Part shown: piece by piece, positions 1 to 6,535 of the stretch | Numbering within the stretch: the stretch's first letter is position 1 | How the letters are laid out: every line of letters begins with the position of its first letter | Source: an uncultured Pelosinus sp. | GTDB taxonomy: Bacteria; Bacillota; Negativicutes; UMGS1260 | Reading direction: 5' to 3' | Assembly (NCBI GenBank): GCA_900550105.1 | Contig: URQW01000075.1 | Span: forward strand, 1-12,337 | Length of the DNA: 12,337 nucleotides | Position numbers and translations under genes: made by a program | The notes under the pieces: generated by a model | The model's database searches: none | What the model was told of the DNA's origin: nothing | What the model saw: the letters and a program-made list of their open reading frames with translations, nothing else

Positions 1-825
1 GCCGCTTTGGCTATAAGTAATCTCATCGTGAATTAAGCTTCCTGGAAGATCGGCACAACCAAATCCGGCGCCAAACTCTACGCCTTTAATCGCTTGAATG
101 GAAACAAAGGCAGCAGCAAACTTTGCGTCTAACTTACGATCATATTGGACATAGCTGCCAAGTCCCGGCGGTGCATTTAACAAAAGAACTTCAAAAACAC
201 CGCCAAGGCTATCACCAGCTGTTTTCGCCGCATCAATACATGCTTTCATTTTCTCACTAACAATAGGATCTACACAGCCTACTTCGGAGTTCCGTTCCTG
301 TAGTTCCGCGATTGTAACAGCCTTTTCCAGTTTGACACCGCCAATATTAATGACATGAGAATAGATCTGTATACCAAGTTCTTCTAATAAAGCGCGAGCT
401 ACAGCGCCTGCCGCCACCCTTGCTGCCGTTTCTCTAGCACTAGCCCGCTCTAAAATATCTCTTACATCACTCCGGTCGTACTTTAACAAACCAGTAAGAT
501 CAGCATGACCTGGACGTGGTTCTAAGACTTTTTCACCTTGTGGCAACCCTTCCGGTGCCATTTTCCCCTGCCAATTTTGCCAATCTCGATTAAGAATTTG
601 TAAGGTAAGAGGGCTGCCTAATGTTTCGCCAAAACGAAGTCCTGATAAAATAGTAACCTTATCTGTCTCAATTTTCATGCGTCCGCCGCGCCCATAGCCT
701 TGTTGACGCCGCGCTAGCTGCTCATTAATTTTTTCTGAAGATAACTTAAGACCTGCAGGCAAGCCCTCCATAATCACAGTAAGGCAAGGTCCATGGGATT
801 CGCCTGCTGTAAGAAATCGTAACAT
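1..825 (-). CDS. aroC: Chorismate synthase, N-terminal 275 residues (runs off left edge)
   Basis: Chorismate synthase converts 5-enolpyruvylshikimate-3-phosphate to chorismate with reduced FMN as cofactor, the last step of the shikimate pathway, in the cytosol. I translated it from the ATG at 825-823. The first family signature GESHG is at residues 8-12, RPGHADLTG is at 104-112, and the second signature RASARETAARVAAGAVA is at 127-143. A GVEFGAGF stretch is at 249-256. The frame is open to base 1, so about 275 of the usual 380-390 residues are present and the C-terminal FMN-binding signature lies outside. The start has a clear ribosome binding site (GAGGTG, 5 bases upstream). The gene begins 38 bases after pilO ends with no visible terminator between, so it may be the distal gene of the pilus operon. 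Confidence 0.96.
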   Translation of the reverse strand, partial: MLRFLTAGESHGPCLTVIMEGLPAGLKLSSEKINEQLARRQQGYGRGGRMKIETDKVTILSGLRFGETLGSPLTLQILNRDWQNWQGKMAPEGLPQGEKVLEPRPGHADLTGLLKYDRSDVRDILERASARETAARVAAGAVARALLEELGIQIYSHVINIGGVKLEKAVTIAELQERNSEVGCVDPIVSEKMKACIDAAKTAGDSLGGVFEVLLLNAPPGLGSYVQYDRKLDAKFAAAFVSIQAIKGVEFGAGFGCADLPGSLIHDEITYSQSG

Positions 826-863
826 AGTACACCTCATCTACTAAAGTATAAATTTTCCAGATC

Positions 864-1496
864 CTATTGCTTAAAGGAACTCACCCGTTCTGCTAGACGA
901 TCAGAGCTTTTTGCTCCAACCTTTTCTTGCAAAAATTCCGCAGGCAGAGAATAAGCATAAATAGAAATTGCTAAGCTACAGCTTACTTGCAATCCTTTTG
1001 ACGCAAAAACAACTTTATGGATTGTCATTAAACGAGGAAGACTCTCACATTGTTGTAAAAATCCAAGAATAGAAAAAAAGGACCCTCGCAATGAAATTTC
1101 CAAAGGCATTTCACAAAAACCTTGTCGTTGAAAGGATTTTTCCGGCATTACCTTCTCTAAGGTAAGCCCTTGCTGCCAAGCAAGTCCCGCTAAAGTTTTA
1201 ACAAACTCTGCCAAAGATGCGTCTACCGGAATCTTTTGATCGGCATCGATGAGTTTTTGATCCAGTTCAGCTAAATATACATCTCCCTGCGGATGTAATT
1301 CACAGAAAAGCTGAACTTTATCTAACTCCTGCAAGACCTGAACTTTGGTAGTTTGCCACGCTAGGATCTCGCGATACTGTGGTAGCAAAAAGAACTTTAA
1401 AACTGCGCACGATAAAACAGCGAAAAAACCCACGCCAATAAAAAGCAGTTGTTTTTGTGAGAAGGACTTTTTGTTCGTCAAATTCACATGTAACAT
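864..1496 (-). CDS. pilO: PilO-like type IV pilus alignment protein
   Basis: PilO is an inner-membrane protein that dimerises with PilN and links the cytoplasmic PilM/PilC/PilB machinery to the periplasmic part of the pilus machine. The 210-residue product has a short cytoplasmic start and one membrane segment at about residues 17-38. A probable coiled-coil stretch follows, then a C-terminal ferredoxin-like domain containing the family pattern SLRGSFFSILGFLQQCESLP followed by R and a hydrophobic strand. The start ATG lies 1 base beyond the stop of pilN, and its ribosome binding site (AAAGGG) sits inside the last pilN codons, which indicates translational coupling. No pilP or pilQ follows; the next gene is aroC. 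The identity rests on architecture, the short motif and the pilM-pilN context, since PilO sequences diverge strongly. Confidence 0.87.
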   Translation of the reverse strand: MLHVNLTNKKSFSQKQLLFIGVGFFAVLSCAVLKFFLLPQYREILAWQTTKVQVLQELDKVQLFCELHPQGDVYLAELDQKLIDADQKIPVDASLAEFVKTLAGLAWQQGLTLEKVMPEKSFQRQGFCEMPLEISLRGSFFSILGFLQQCESLPRLMTIHKVVFASKGLQVSCSLAISIYAYSLPAEFLQEKVGAKSSDRLAERVSSFKQ

Positions 1497-1497
1497 A

Positions 1498-2025
1498 CTA
1501 TAGCCCTTTCAATTTTAACACAATCTCAAATTTTGTTACAGGTTCTTTTTCATCACGCCCAGCATGAATTAGCAAAGGATCTGCAAATGATTCTGATTGG
1601 CCACACTGATCCATGAAAGCAGTTACAAAAGAATAATCTAGTGCCTTCCCCTTTATTCTAATATAGCTTTTTTCCACTTCAAGATCAGTAAACCATAACT
1701 GCGGTGCTGCCAAAATCGCTAAATTGATAAAAATAGGCGTCCAAACAACAGCGCCCTGCTGTATCGTCTCAATAGTGGTTGTTTTTTCAGCTAGAGATGC
1801 TTCGCTCTGCCTCGCCGCTTCCATTTGCGCTTTCATCGGCTGATATATAGAAAGCTTAGATTGCAGCGTTCGCACTTCTGATTTCAATTGATATAAAAAA
1901 ACCGCCTGAAAAATATAAGTAAAGAAAAAAAGTCCCCCAAATAGTCCCATAAAAAAACAGTAAAATTTCTTGAAACTAAGTTTTGAGATTCTTTTGTCTT
2001 TTGGCAACAAATTAATATGTATCAT
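1498..2025 (-). CDS. pilN: PilN-like type IV pilus assembly protein
   Basis: PilN is a bitopic inner-membrane protein. Its short cytoplasmic tail binds PilM and its periplasmic domain pairs with PilO. Starting at the ATG 2025-2023 the protein has 175 residues and begins MIHINLLP; the INLLP motif at residues 4-8 is the conserved PilM-docking sequence. A membrane segment spans about residues 22-42, followed by a coiled-coil-like stretch and a small alpha/beta domain. The frame is open for 27 more codons upstream, but that extension lies inside pilM and is not PilN-like. The chosen start overlaps the pilM stop by one base (TAATG) and has a GAGGCGA ribosome binding site. It matches the fimbrial assembly PilN family in length, motif and position. 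Confidence 0.9.
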   Translation of the reverse strand: MIHINLLPKDKRISKLSFKKFYCFFMGLFGGLFFFTYIFQAVFLYQLKSEVRTLQSKLSIYQPMKAQMEAARQSEASLAEKTTTIETIQQGAVVWTPIFINLAILAAPQLWFTDLEVEKSYIRIKGKALDYSFVTAFMDQCGQSESFADPLLIHAGRDEKEPVTKFEIVLKLKGL

Positions 2026-3101
2026 TACATTTCGCCTCGCATAGCAAGGCCTATCGCAGCGCCTAAAGCAGGGGATTCTTTCGCTAAAAATTCCTGATCG
2101 AGACAAGGCGCTACTGCAATGTTAGCTAATGGATCATGATAAAAGACAGGAATGTCTATTTCTAACGCAAAAGCTTCTCTTAAGCCGCTCCAGCAAACGC
2201 CTCGTCCTGTCAATATAAGTTGCTGAAACGCAGCTTCAGCATACTGCCTCGTATAGTAATTGATCGCTTCGCGAACCTGCCGCAAAAGCTCTGTCGTCCA
2301 TTTTCTTGCCGCATTATCCGTTATATCCGCAAAAAGTAACGGCTCCTGGCATTCTTTAAAACTCTGCGCTTCTTGCATAGAACAGCCAATTGAAGCCGCC
2401 AGAAACTCGATCAATTGATCGCCGCCAAGGGAAATACTTTTTGTGAATACAGGGGTTTCATTTTGAATAAACGTAAGCTGCGTTTCCTTAGCACCAATGT
2501 CAAGAAACAGCAAGTCCTTTTCTTCAGAAACTGTACGCAATAAGGCCAAGGATTCCGTTTCCACTGCCAAAACCTGCAAGTGTAAGTTTTCTAAAATTGC
2601 TAACAGCGGATCTAATAGAGACCGCAACACAGCGACTAAAAAAACCCGCATACGATCTGTTTTTACATTAGAATCCATAATGGCAAAATCATAATAAAAG
2701 CTCCCCGGTTCATAAGGCACATATTCATCAAGCGTCCAATGAATCGCTTCCGCCAATTCATCAGATGTCATAACAGGTAAAACAATCTCCCGCGAAAAAA
2801 CATAATGGTCACTTAACGCTAAAACAACATTTTTAGCCGTTGCGCAACTGATCGCCAAGCCTTGTTGTAGTGCAGTTGTCAATTGAACCATATTGGCCAA
2901 CGGGGACTGACTTAAACAACCACTTCCGGTTGGAAAGATTGCAAAATGAGTAAGCTCATTTTTTTTAGATAGCTTATCAAGTTGAACAATTTTAAGGGAA
3001 GACGTACCGATATCCAGACCAATTAGGCTTGTAAACCGTTGCTGAAAATAACCTATAACATTCTGTCTAATAAAATGCCATCTGCTTTTTAGTAAAAACA
3101 A
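2025..3101 (-). CDS. pilM: PilM, actin-like ATPase of type IV pilus assembly
   Basis: PilM is a cytoplasmic actin/FtsA-fold protein that binds the PilN tail and connects the alignment complex to PilB and PilC. The 358-residue product has the phosphate-1 motif IGLDIGTSSLKIVQL at 27-41, the second phosphate loop FLDIGAKETQLTF at 199-211, the SISLGGDQL segment at 222-230, and the adenosine-type LTGRGV motif at 297-302. The start is TTG at 3101-3099, three bases after the comFB stop. No ATG or GTG is available before the conserved core, and an in-frame stop occurs just upstream (3117-3119). The Shine-Dalgarno is poor, so translation probably depends on coupling to comFB. The first 26 residues form a basic, aromatic-rich extension before the actin-like core. 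The start is less certain than the family. Confidence 0.93.
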   Translation of the reverse strand: MFLLKSRWHFIRQNVIGYFQQRFTSLIGLDIGTSSLKIVQLDKLSKKNELTHFAIFPTGSGCLSQSPLANMVQLTTALQQGLAISCATAKNVVLALSDHYVFSREIVLPVMTSDELAEAIHWTLDEYVPYEPGSFYYDFAIMDSNVKTDRMRVFLVAVLRSLLDPLLAILENLHLQVLAVETESLALLRTVSEEKDLLFLDIGAKETQLTFIQNETPVFTKSISLGGDQLIEFLAASIGCSMQEAQSFKECQEPLLFADITDNAARKWTTELLRQVREAINYYTRQYAEAAFQQLILTGRGVCWSGLREAFALEIDIPVFYHDPLANIAVAPCLDQEFLAKESPALGAAIGLAMRGEM

Positions 3102-3103
3102 AT

Positions 3104-3388
3104 TTATACTTTTTTCTCATCATCCGAGTGGTTGGGATTATTTTTTACAATAGTAACCGCCCGACTGATGGCTGTAACAATATCAGCATTAAATTGTGTT
3201 TCAAGCAGATGGGTCCTTGTATAGGTTTCACCCAAAGGTTTAACAATATATTTTGAAGGCAATAGGTTTAACGCGATAGCCGCCATGTCATGACGACATC
3301 GTTCACAGGAGCAAATATGAGGCCTTTCTGACAAAATCGCCGTAAGCTTCTGCCACACAAGATCTTCCATATAATTTTTCAATATCAT
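3104..3388 (-). CDS. comFB: ComFB family late-competence protein
   Basis: This small protein (94 residues) matches the ComFB family: NYMEDLVWQKL near the start, a Cys-x-Cys-x-x-Cys cluster at residues 26, 28 and 31, the stretch DMAAIALNLLPSKYIV at 34-49, and QFNADI at 65-70. comFB lies in the comF competence operon of Bacillus subtilis, where its role is unclear. Recent work on cyanobacterial relatives describes the family as cyclic-dinucleotide receptors linked to competence and pili; I cite this from memory. The cysteines suggest a metal or redox site. A strong ribosome binding site (AAAGGGCGG) lies 5 bases before the ATG. The gene lies between the pseudopilin genes and pilM in the same direction, so a regulatory role for the pilus or DNA-uptake machine is inferred. 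Confidence 0.88.
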   Translation of the reverse strand: MILKNYMEDLVWQKLTAILSERPHICSCERCRHDMAAIALNLLPSKYIVKPLGETYTRTHLLETQFNADIVTAISRAVTIVKNNPNHSDDEKKV

Positions 3389-3426
3389 GGTATCCGCCCT
3401 TTCTCGCTCGTTATTTTGTCTGAGAT

Positions 3427-3843
3427 CTACGTTCTGTCTTTATGCAAATCATGCTCGATATGCATAAGCAAAACACCCTTCGTGTCAAATTGCAAGGTTG
3501 CCTGCAAAGCTTTGTTTGCTCCTCTAAACGAGCCGGTAGAATGAATGTAATATGTTTTGTCTTTTTTTTCAATCGTAACAAAGGCCTCGCCCATGGAAGA
3601 TTCATCTAAAGATTCAACCCAGCTCTGGCGAAAAGTATTCGGCTGCGTCGAAACTTCGGCAAAAGCCGCATAAAATCCTGCCTGAGCAGCATATTCAGCC
3701 TGTTGGGCTCGTCGCGCCACATCGTCTGTAGCCAAAACAATTTGAACTTCTTTAGCCATAGCTGCAATGAATACTCCCAGAAAGAGAGCCAATGCAATTG
3801 TAAAGACAGTCGCATAACCTTCCTCTCGCCAAAAAACTTTCAC
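3427..3843 (-). CDS. PilX/GspK/ComGG-like minor pseudopilin without Glu5
   Basis: Starting at GTG 3843-3841 gives 138 residues. The start shares four bases (GTGA) with the stop of the preceding pilin gene and has a CAGGGGG ribosome binding site about 7 bases upstream; an ATG ten codons further upstream lies deep in the neighbour and is less likely. After a short basic leader (MKVFWREEG) comes a hydrophobic helix of about 22 residues, as in type IV prepilins with cleavage after Gly9, but mature position 5 is Phe instead of Glu. Missing Glu5 is a hallmark of the GspK/PilX/ComGG position in the tip complex. The gene is fourth in an H-I-J-K series, which fits. The C-terminal half has a beta-rich pattern (TYYIHSTGSFRG, then LQATLQFD). 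The family assignment rests mainly on order and N-terminus. Confidence 0.66.
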   Translation of the reverse strand: MKVFWREEGYATVFTIALALFLGVFIAAMAKEVQIVLATDDVARRAQQAEYAAQAGFYAAFAEVSTQPNTFRQSWVESLDESSMGEAFVTIEKKDKTYYIHSTGSFRGANKALQATLQFDTKGVLLMHIEHDLHKDRT

Positions 3844-4358
3844 CGCAATACCCCCTGCCCCCCAGAATTCCAAAGATATACCGCGGTTTTAGCTGTAACA
3901 GACTGTCCTGTTTGCTCATCATAAAACTCCAAATTCAAGTTAATAAGTTGATGCGTTTGTTCAGGATAGAAACAAAAAAATTTTTTTAGGGAAATATGAT
4001 GCGAAGAAAGAATTGGCTGCGCTCCCGCCCCATCATTTAAATCGCGATAAAAGCCCTGCTGCGAGCTTTGTACGTAAGTAATATTTTTGCCCTGGGCGGT
4101 AAAATAAAGATCATCGCCGCCAAAATGAACCGAATCAGCATCAGCAGTCAACAAATCTTGTCTTAGCATCTCGACCGCCATTCTGGACTGCTCCGTAAGA
4201 TATATATTCGAGTGAATCATTTGATGTTCTTTAATAGCGATTTGCATAAAAGGAAGCCCGATACTAAGAAGAACTGGCAACAGCGCAAGATATAAAGTCA
4301 ATTCCACAAGAGTAAACCCTTTTACATTAAAAACCTTTGTTACCTTTTTTATTTTCAT
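3840..4358 (-). CDS. PilW/GspJ-like minor prepilin
   Basis: This is a type IV prepilin-like protein of 172 residues from the ATG at 4358-4356. The leader MKIKKVTKVFNVKG is cut after Gly14 in the standard pattern, giving a mature start FTLVEL with Glu at position 5 and an N-methylatable Phe. A hydrophobic helix follows (about residues 15-37), then a globular part with the EQSRMAVEMLRQDL stretch typical of PilW/GspJ proteins. The chosen start overlaps the previous gene's stop by four bases (ATGA). The frame is open 25 codons further upstream, but that part lies within the neighbour and looks unlike a leader. It is third in a GspH-I-J-K order, corresponding to ComGF in the Bacillus comG operon. 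It is probably a low-abundance tip or initiation subunit processed by a prepilin peptidase encoded elsewhere. Confidence 0.82.
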   Translation of the reverse strand: MKIKKVTKVFNVKGFTLVELTLYLALLPVLLSIGLPFMQIAIKEHQMIHSNIYLTEQSRMAVEMLRQDLLTADADSVHFGGDDLYFTAQGKNITYVQSSQQGFYRDLNDGAGAQPILSSHHISLKKFFCFYPEQTHQLINLNLEFYDEQTGQSVTAKTAVYLWNSGGQGVLR

Positions 4359-4813
4359 TGTATCGCCATAACTTTTTGACTTGGTACATAAGTGCAATAA
4401 TACACCTGTTCCTCGTTTCTGCCTTCTTGCCAATGAACATATACGGTCACCACTGCAAGCTCTTGATAGCGAGGATGCGGTTTAATATGAACTTCCCGCC
4501 TAAACCTGACCTGATTACATAAAAGGTCTTCCTGACTGCTATCTAAAATAGAAGCCGTACCGACAGCCTGCAACTGGGCTAGTTTTTCCTGACACAACTG
4601 CGCCGCCATGAAAGCATCTTTAGAACTGCGACTTGCCAAAACCATCATTTGCAAGGCTGCACCAAGAGTCGCAGCAAGAAAAAGAATAATGGCGCTAGCC
4701 ACTAAAATATCTAATAAGAAAAAACCGCCACTACTTGTATCACTTTTTTTATTTTTAGTAAGAAAGATTGCTGCGAATTCGCCCTGTCGATAAAGCAATG
4801 ACAATGACACCAC
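4355..4813 (-). CDS. PilV/GspI-like minor prepilin with Asp at position 5
   Basis: This is a prepilin-like protein of about 152 residues. The likely start is GTG at 4813-4811, nine bases after AAAGGAG. A TTG at 4843 and a TTG at 4804 are alternatives; no ATG is available. All choices overlap the end of the preceding pilin gene. The leader is long (about 30 residues) and ends in SSGG, and the mature protein begins FFLLDILVAS followed by a hydrophobic helix. This is the pilin signature with Asp replacing Glu5. The AAQLCQEKLAQLQ stretch after the helix resembles the PilV/GspI segment A-x-x-L-A-x-E-x-L-E. The gene is second in the H-I-J-K series and equivalent in position to ComGE. Processing by prepilin peptidase is inferred from the Gly-Phe junction. 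Confidence 0.78.
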   Translation of the reverse strand: MVSLSLLYRQGEFAAIFLTKNKKSDTSSGGFFLLDILVASAIILFLAATLGAALQMMVLASRSSKDAFMAAQLCQEKLAQLQAVGTASILDSSQEDLLCNQVRFRREVHIKPHPRYQELAVVTVYVHWQEGRNEEQVYYCTYVPSQKVMAIQ

Positions 4814-5180
4814 GATACTTCGCTCCTTTTGCTGCAAGATCAATGCTATAACCGGTAACTGGAAAACCAGCCCCCCAGAAAATCAAATTTCCGTCTGCCG
4901 GAAAATATAGCTCTTTCGCTAACTGAGCTCGTTTCACAATCTTTCCCTGATCAGAGATATAGTAATATGCTCCATTAGGTCCATTTGCATAAGATAAATA
5001 AGCAGTTCCATGACAAAAAGACAACTCGCGCGTAAGGTACAAATCAGCTACCAGTTGGTCCATCGCAAAAGACAAAGTCAAATCAGACAAATTCACCCAG
5101 CGCGGCACAGCCAACAGAGAAATTAAAGAAAGCAAAAAGAGAACAACAAGCATTTCCACTAAGGTAAAGCCTCGTCTCAT
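4755..5180 (-). CDS. GspH/FimT-like minor prepilin
   Basis: This is a type IV prepilin-like protein of 141 residues from the ATG at 5180-5178. The very short leader MRRG is followed by the mature start FTLVEMLVVL with Glu5 and a hydrophobic helix to about residue 26. The globular part ends in the VIVIALSTGRI strand, a pattern common at the GspH/FimT C-terminus. A second possible start at 5243-5241 overlaps the pilC stop as TAATG and would lengthen the leader to 25 residues. I prefer the internal ATG because AAAGCGGTG lies 7 bases before it, while the upstream ATG lacks a ribosome binding site; either could be real. It is the first of four pseudopilin genes and corresponds to ComGD. It is probably a minor subunit, since a long major-pilin-like gene is absent here. 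Confidence 0.82.
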   Translation of the reverse strand: MRRGFTLVEMLVVLFLLSLISLLAVPRWVNLSDLTLSFAMDQLVADLYLTRELSFCHGTAYLSYANGPNGAYYYISDQGKIVKRAQLAKELYFPADGNLIFWGAGFPVTGYSIDLAAKGAKYRGVIVIALSTGRIRSNLSY

Positions 5181-5242
5181 TGTAAAACACCGCTTTCGCC
5201 GAAAATACAAAAGAAGAAGATGCCTATAGAGAATGCGACTCA

Positions 5243-6454
5243 TTATAGTTGATTCATACCAGAAATCACATCAAAAAGTGGTATCATAATTGCTAGAGCA
5301 AACAAAGCGACAATAAGACCGACAACAATAATTAAGCATGGCTCTAATAAAACAGAAAACTTACGAACTGTAACGGTCACTTCTCCTTCGCATATTTGTG
5401 CAATTTTGAGCAGCATCGCATCGAGTTCCCCTGTTTCTTCACCAATTGTTACAAACTGGATCAAAAGCGGCGAGAAGAAGACCTGCCGACGTAATAAATC
5501 GGTTAAAGATCCGCCTGCTTTTACCTGCTGCTTAGCCTTTTGCAACAATAAACGGATTTCCGGATGATTCGTACTATCCTCAACCAAAATGAGTGCATCC
5601 ATTAGCGAAATACCACTAGCAAGCAAGGTTGCCAACAGACGAGCAGACTGGGCAATAGCAGCTTTGCGCCATAGGGAACGAACAAAAGGCATTTTGACTG
5701 CTATTTGATATAAAATGAAATTGGGACTGCTGTTTCTAAAAAAACAGTAGGCAATCATTCCGCTTCCCCCAGTCACTGCCACGGTCTCCAATCCCCACTC
5801 TCGTAAAAAAGCAGAAAAAGCGAGTAAAACTCTTGTTAAAAGCGGTAAAGCCACATGCATATCCGAAAAAACAGCAACAAAATTTGGCATAACAACAACT
5901 AAAATAAAACTAACCGATAAACCTGTCATAGCTAAAACGATTAACGGGTACAGGAATGCTCCTTGTAGCGTCTCTTGCAATTCACATTCTTTTTCTAGTT
6001 GCTGCGCCAAACTACAAAGGACACTCTCCAAAATACCACCTAGCTCACCCGCTTTAATTGTGGCAACAAAAGAACGGGGAAAAACACCAGTCTGTCGCTC
6101 AAAAGCCTGCCATAAGGGTTGCCCCTCCTGCACCTCTTTATAAATAACTTCCAACACTTCGGTGAATTTTTCACTGACGCCCTGCTCCCACAAAATCTGA
6201 AGAGCGGCTAAAAGCGATACCCCAGCTTCTAACATCGTAAAAAATTGCCGACAGAAAAAAGCAAGTTCTTTACGACTTACCGATTGGCGTTGCAAACACA
6301 AAAGAATACGCGATTTGCTCCGACGAAGTGTAGTCACAAAATACCCTTGCTGACGAACAAACTTTGCAGCGGCTTCCCGACTTTCTGCTACAACTCTTCC
6401 CGACACCACTTTTCCCTGCCAATTACGGCCTTTATAAATAAAAGTTTGTGCCAT
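5243..6454 (-). CDS. pilC: PilC/GspF-family inner-membrane platform protein
   Basis: PilC is the polytopic inner-membrane protein on which the assembly ATPase acts to push pilins into the growing fibre. The 403-residue product, close to the usual 400, has two repeated GspF domains at about residues 66-190 and 268-393. Each contains a conserved acidic-glycine motif: AGELGGILE at 135-143 and IGEETGELDAML at 337-348. Membrane segments are visible at about 167-193, 222-240 and 370-396. The N-terminal part YKGRNWQGKVVSGRV-x-A-E-S-R-E-A-A is typical of PilC. The ATG start has an AGAAGG ribosome binding site. The gene follows pilB after an 81-base gap and ends one base into the alternative start of the next pilin gene. 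No pilT lies between pilB and pilC, where it often sits in other bacteria. Confidence 0.95.
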   Translation of the reverse strand: MAQTFIYKGRNWQGKVVSGRVVAESREAAAKFVRQQGYFVTTLRRSKSRILLCLQRQSVSRKELAFFCRQFFTMLEAGVSLLAALQILWEQGVSEKFTEVLEVIYKEVQEGQPLWQAFERQTGVFPRSFVATIKAGELGGILESVLCSLAQQLEKECELQETLQGAFLYPLIVLAMTGLSVSFILVVVMPNFVAVFSDMHVALPLLTRVLLAFSAFLREWGLETVAVTGGSGMIAYCFFRNSSPNFILYQIAVKMPFVRSLWRKAAIAQSARLLATLLASGISLMDALILVEDSTNHPEIRLLLQKAKQQVKAGGSLTDLLRRQVFFSPLLIQFVTIGEETGELDAMLLKIAQICEGEVTVTVRKFSVLLEPCLIIVVGLIVALFALAIMIPLFDVISGMNQL

Positions 6455-6535
6455 TTTGTGAAGCCTTCTTCCCCATCATAGGCAATGCAAAAATAGCTTT
6501 AGCAATATCAATTTTTTTCTAGCCAAATCATTTAC

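Noticed and set aside
826..863. Terminator between pilO and aroC
   Set aside because: No GC-rich hairpin followed by a T-run on the minus strand; the gap is only 38 bases and holds the aroC ribosome binding site.
2026..2106. A 27-residue N-terminal extension of PilN
   Set aside because: It lies wholly within pilM, is Arg/Cys-rich and unlike PilN; the MIHINLLP start with a ribosome binding site and TAATG overlap is better.
2497..2694. Plus-strand open frame opposite pilM, and similar plus-strand frames opposite other genes (for example 6245-6481, 7974-8243, 8553-8900, 11854-12093)
   Set aside because: All lie antisense to well-supported genes, have biased compositions and show no recognisable domains.
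3411..3815. Two minus-strand open frames overlapping the fourth pseudopilin gene
   Set aside because: They are out of frame with a gene that has a prepilin-like helix, a coupled start and a ribosome binding site; their products are Arg/Leu-rich with no family resemblance.
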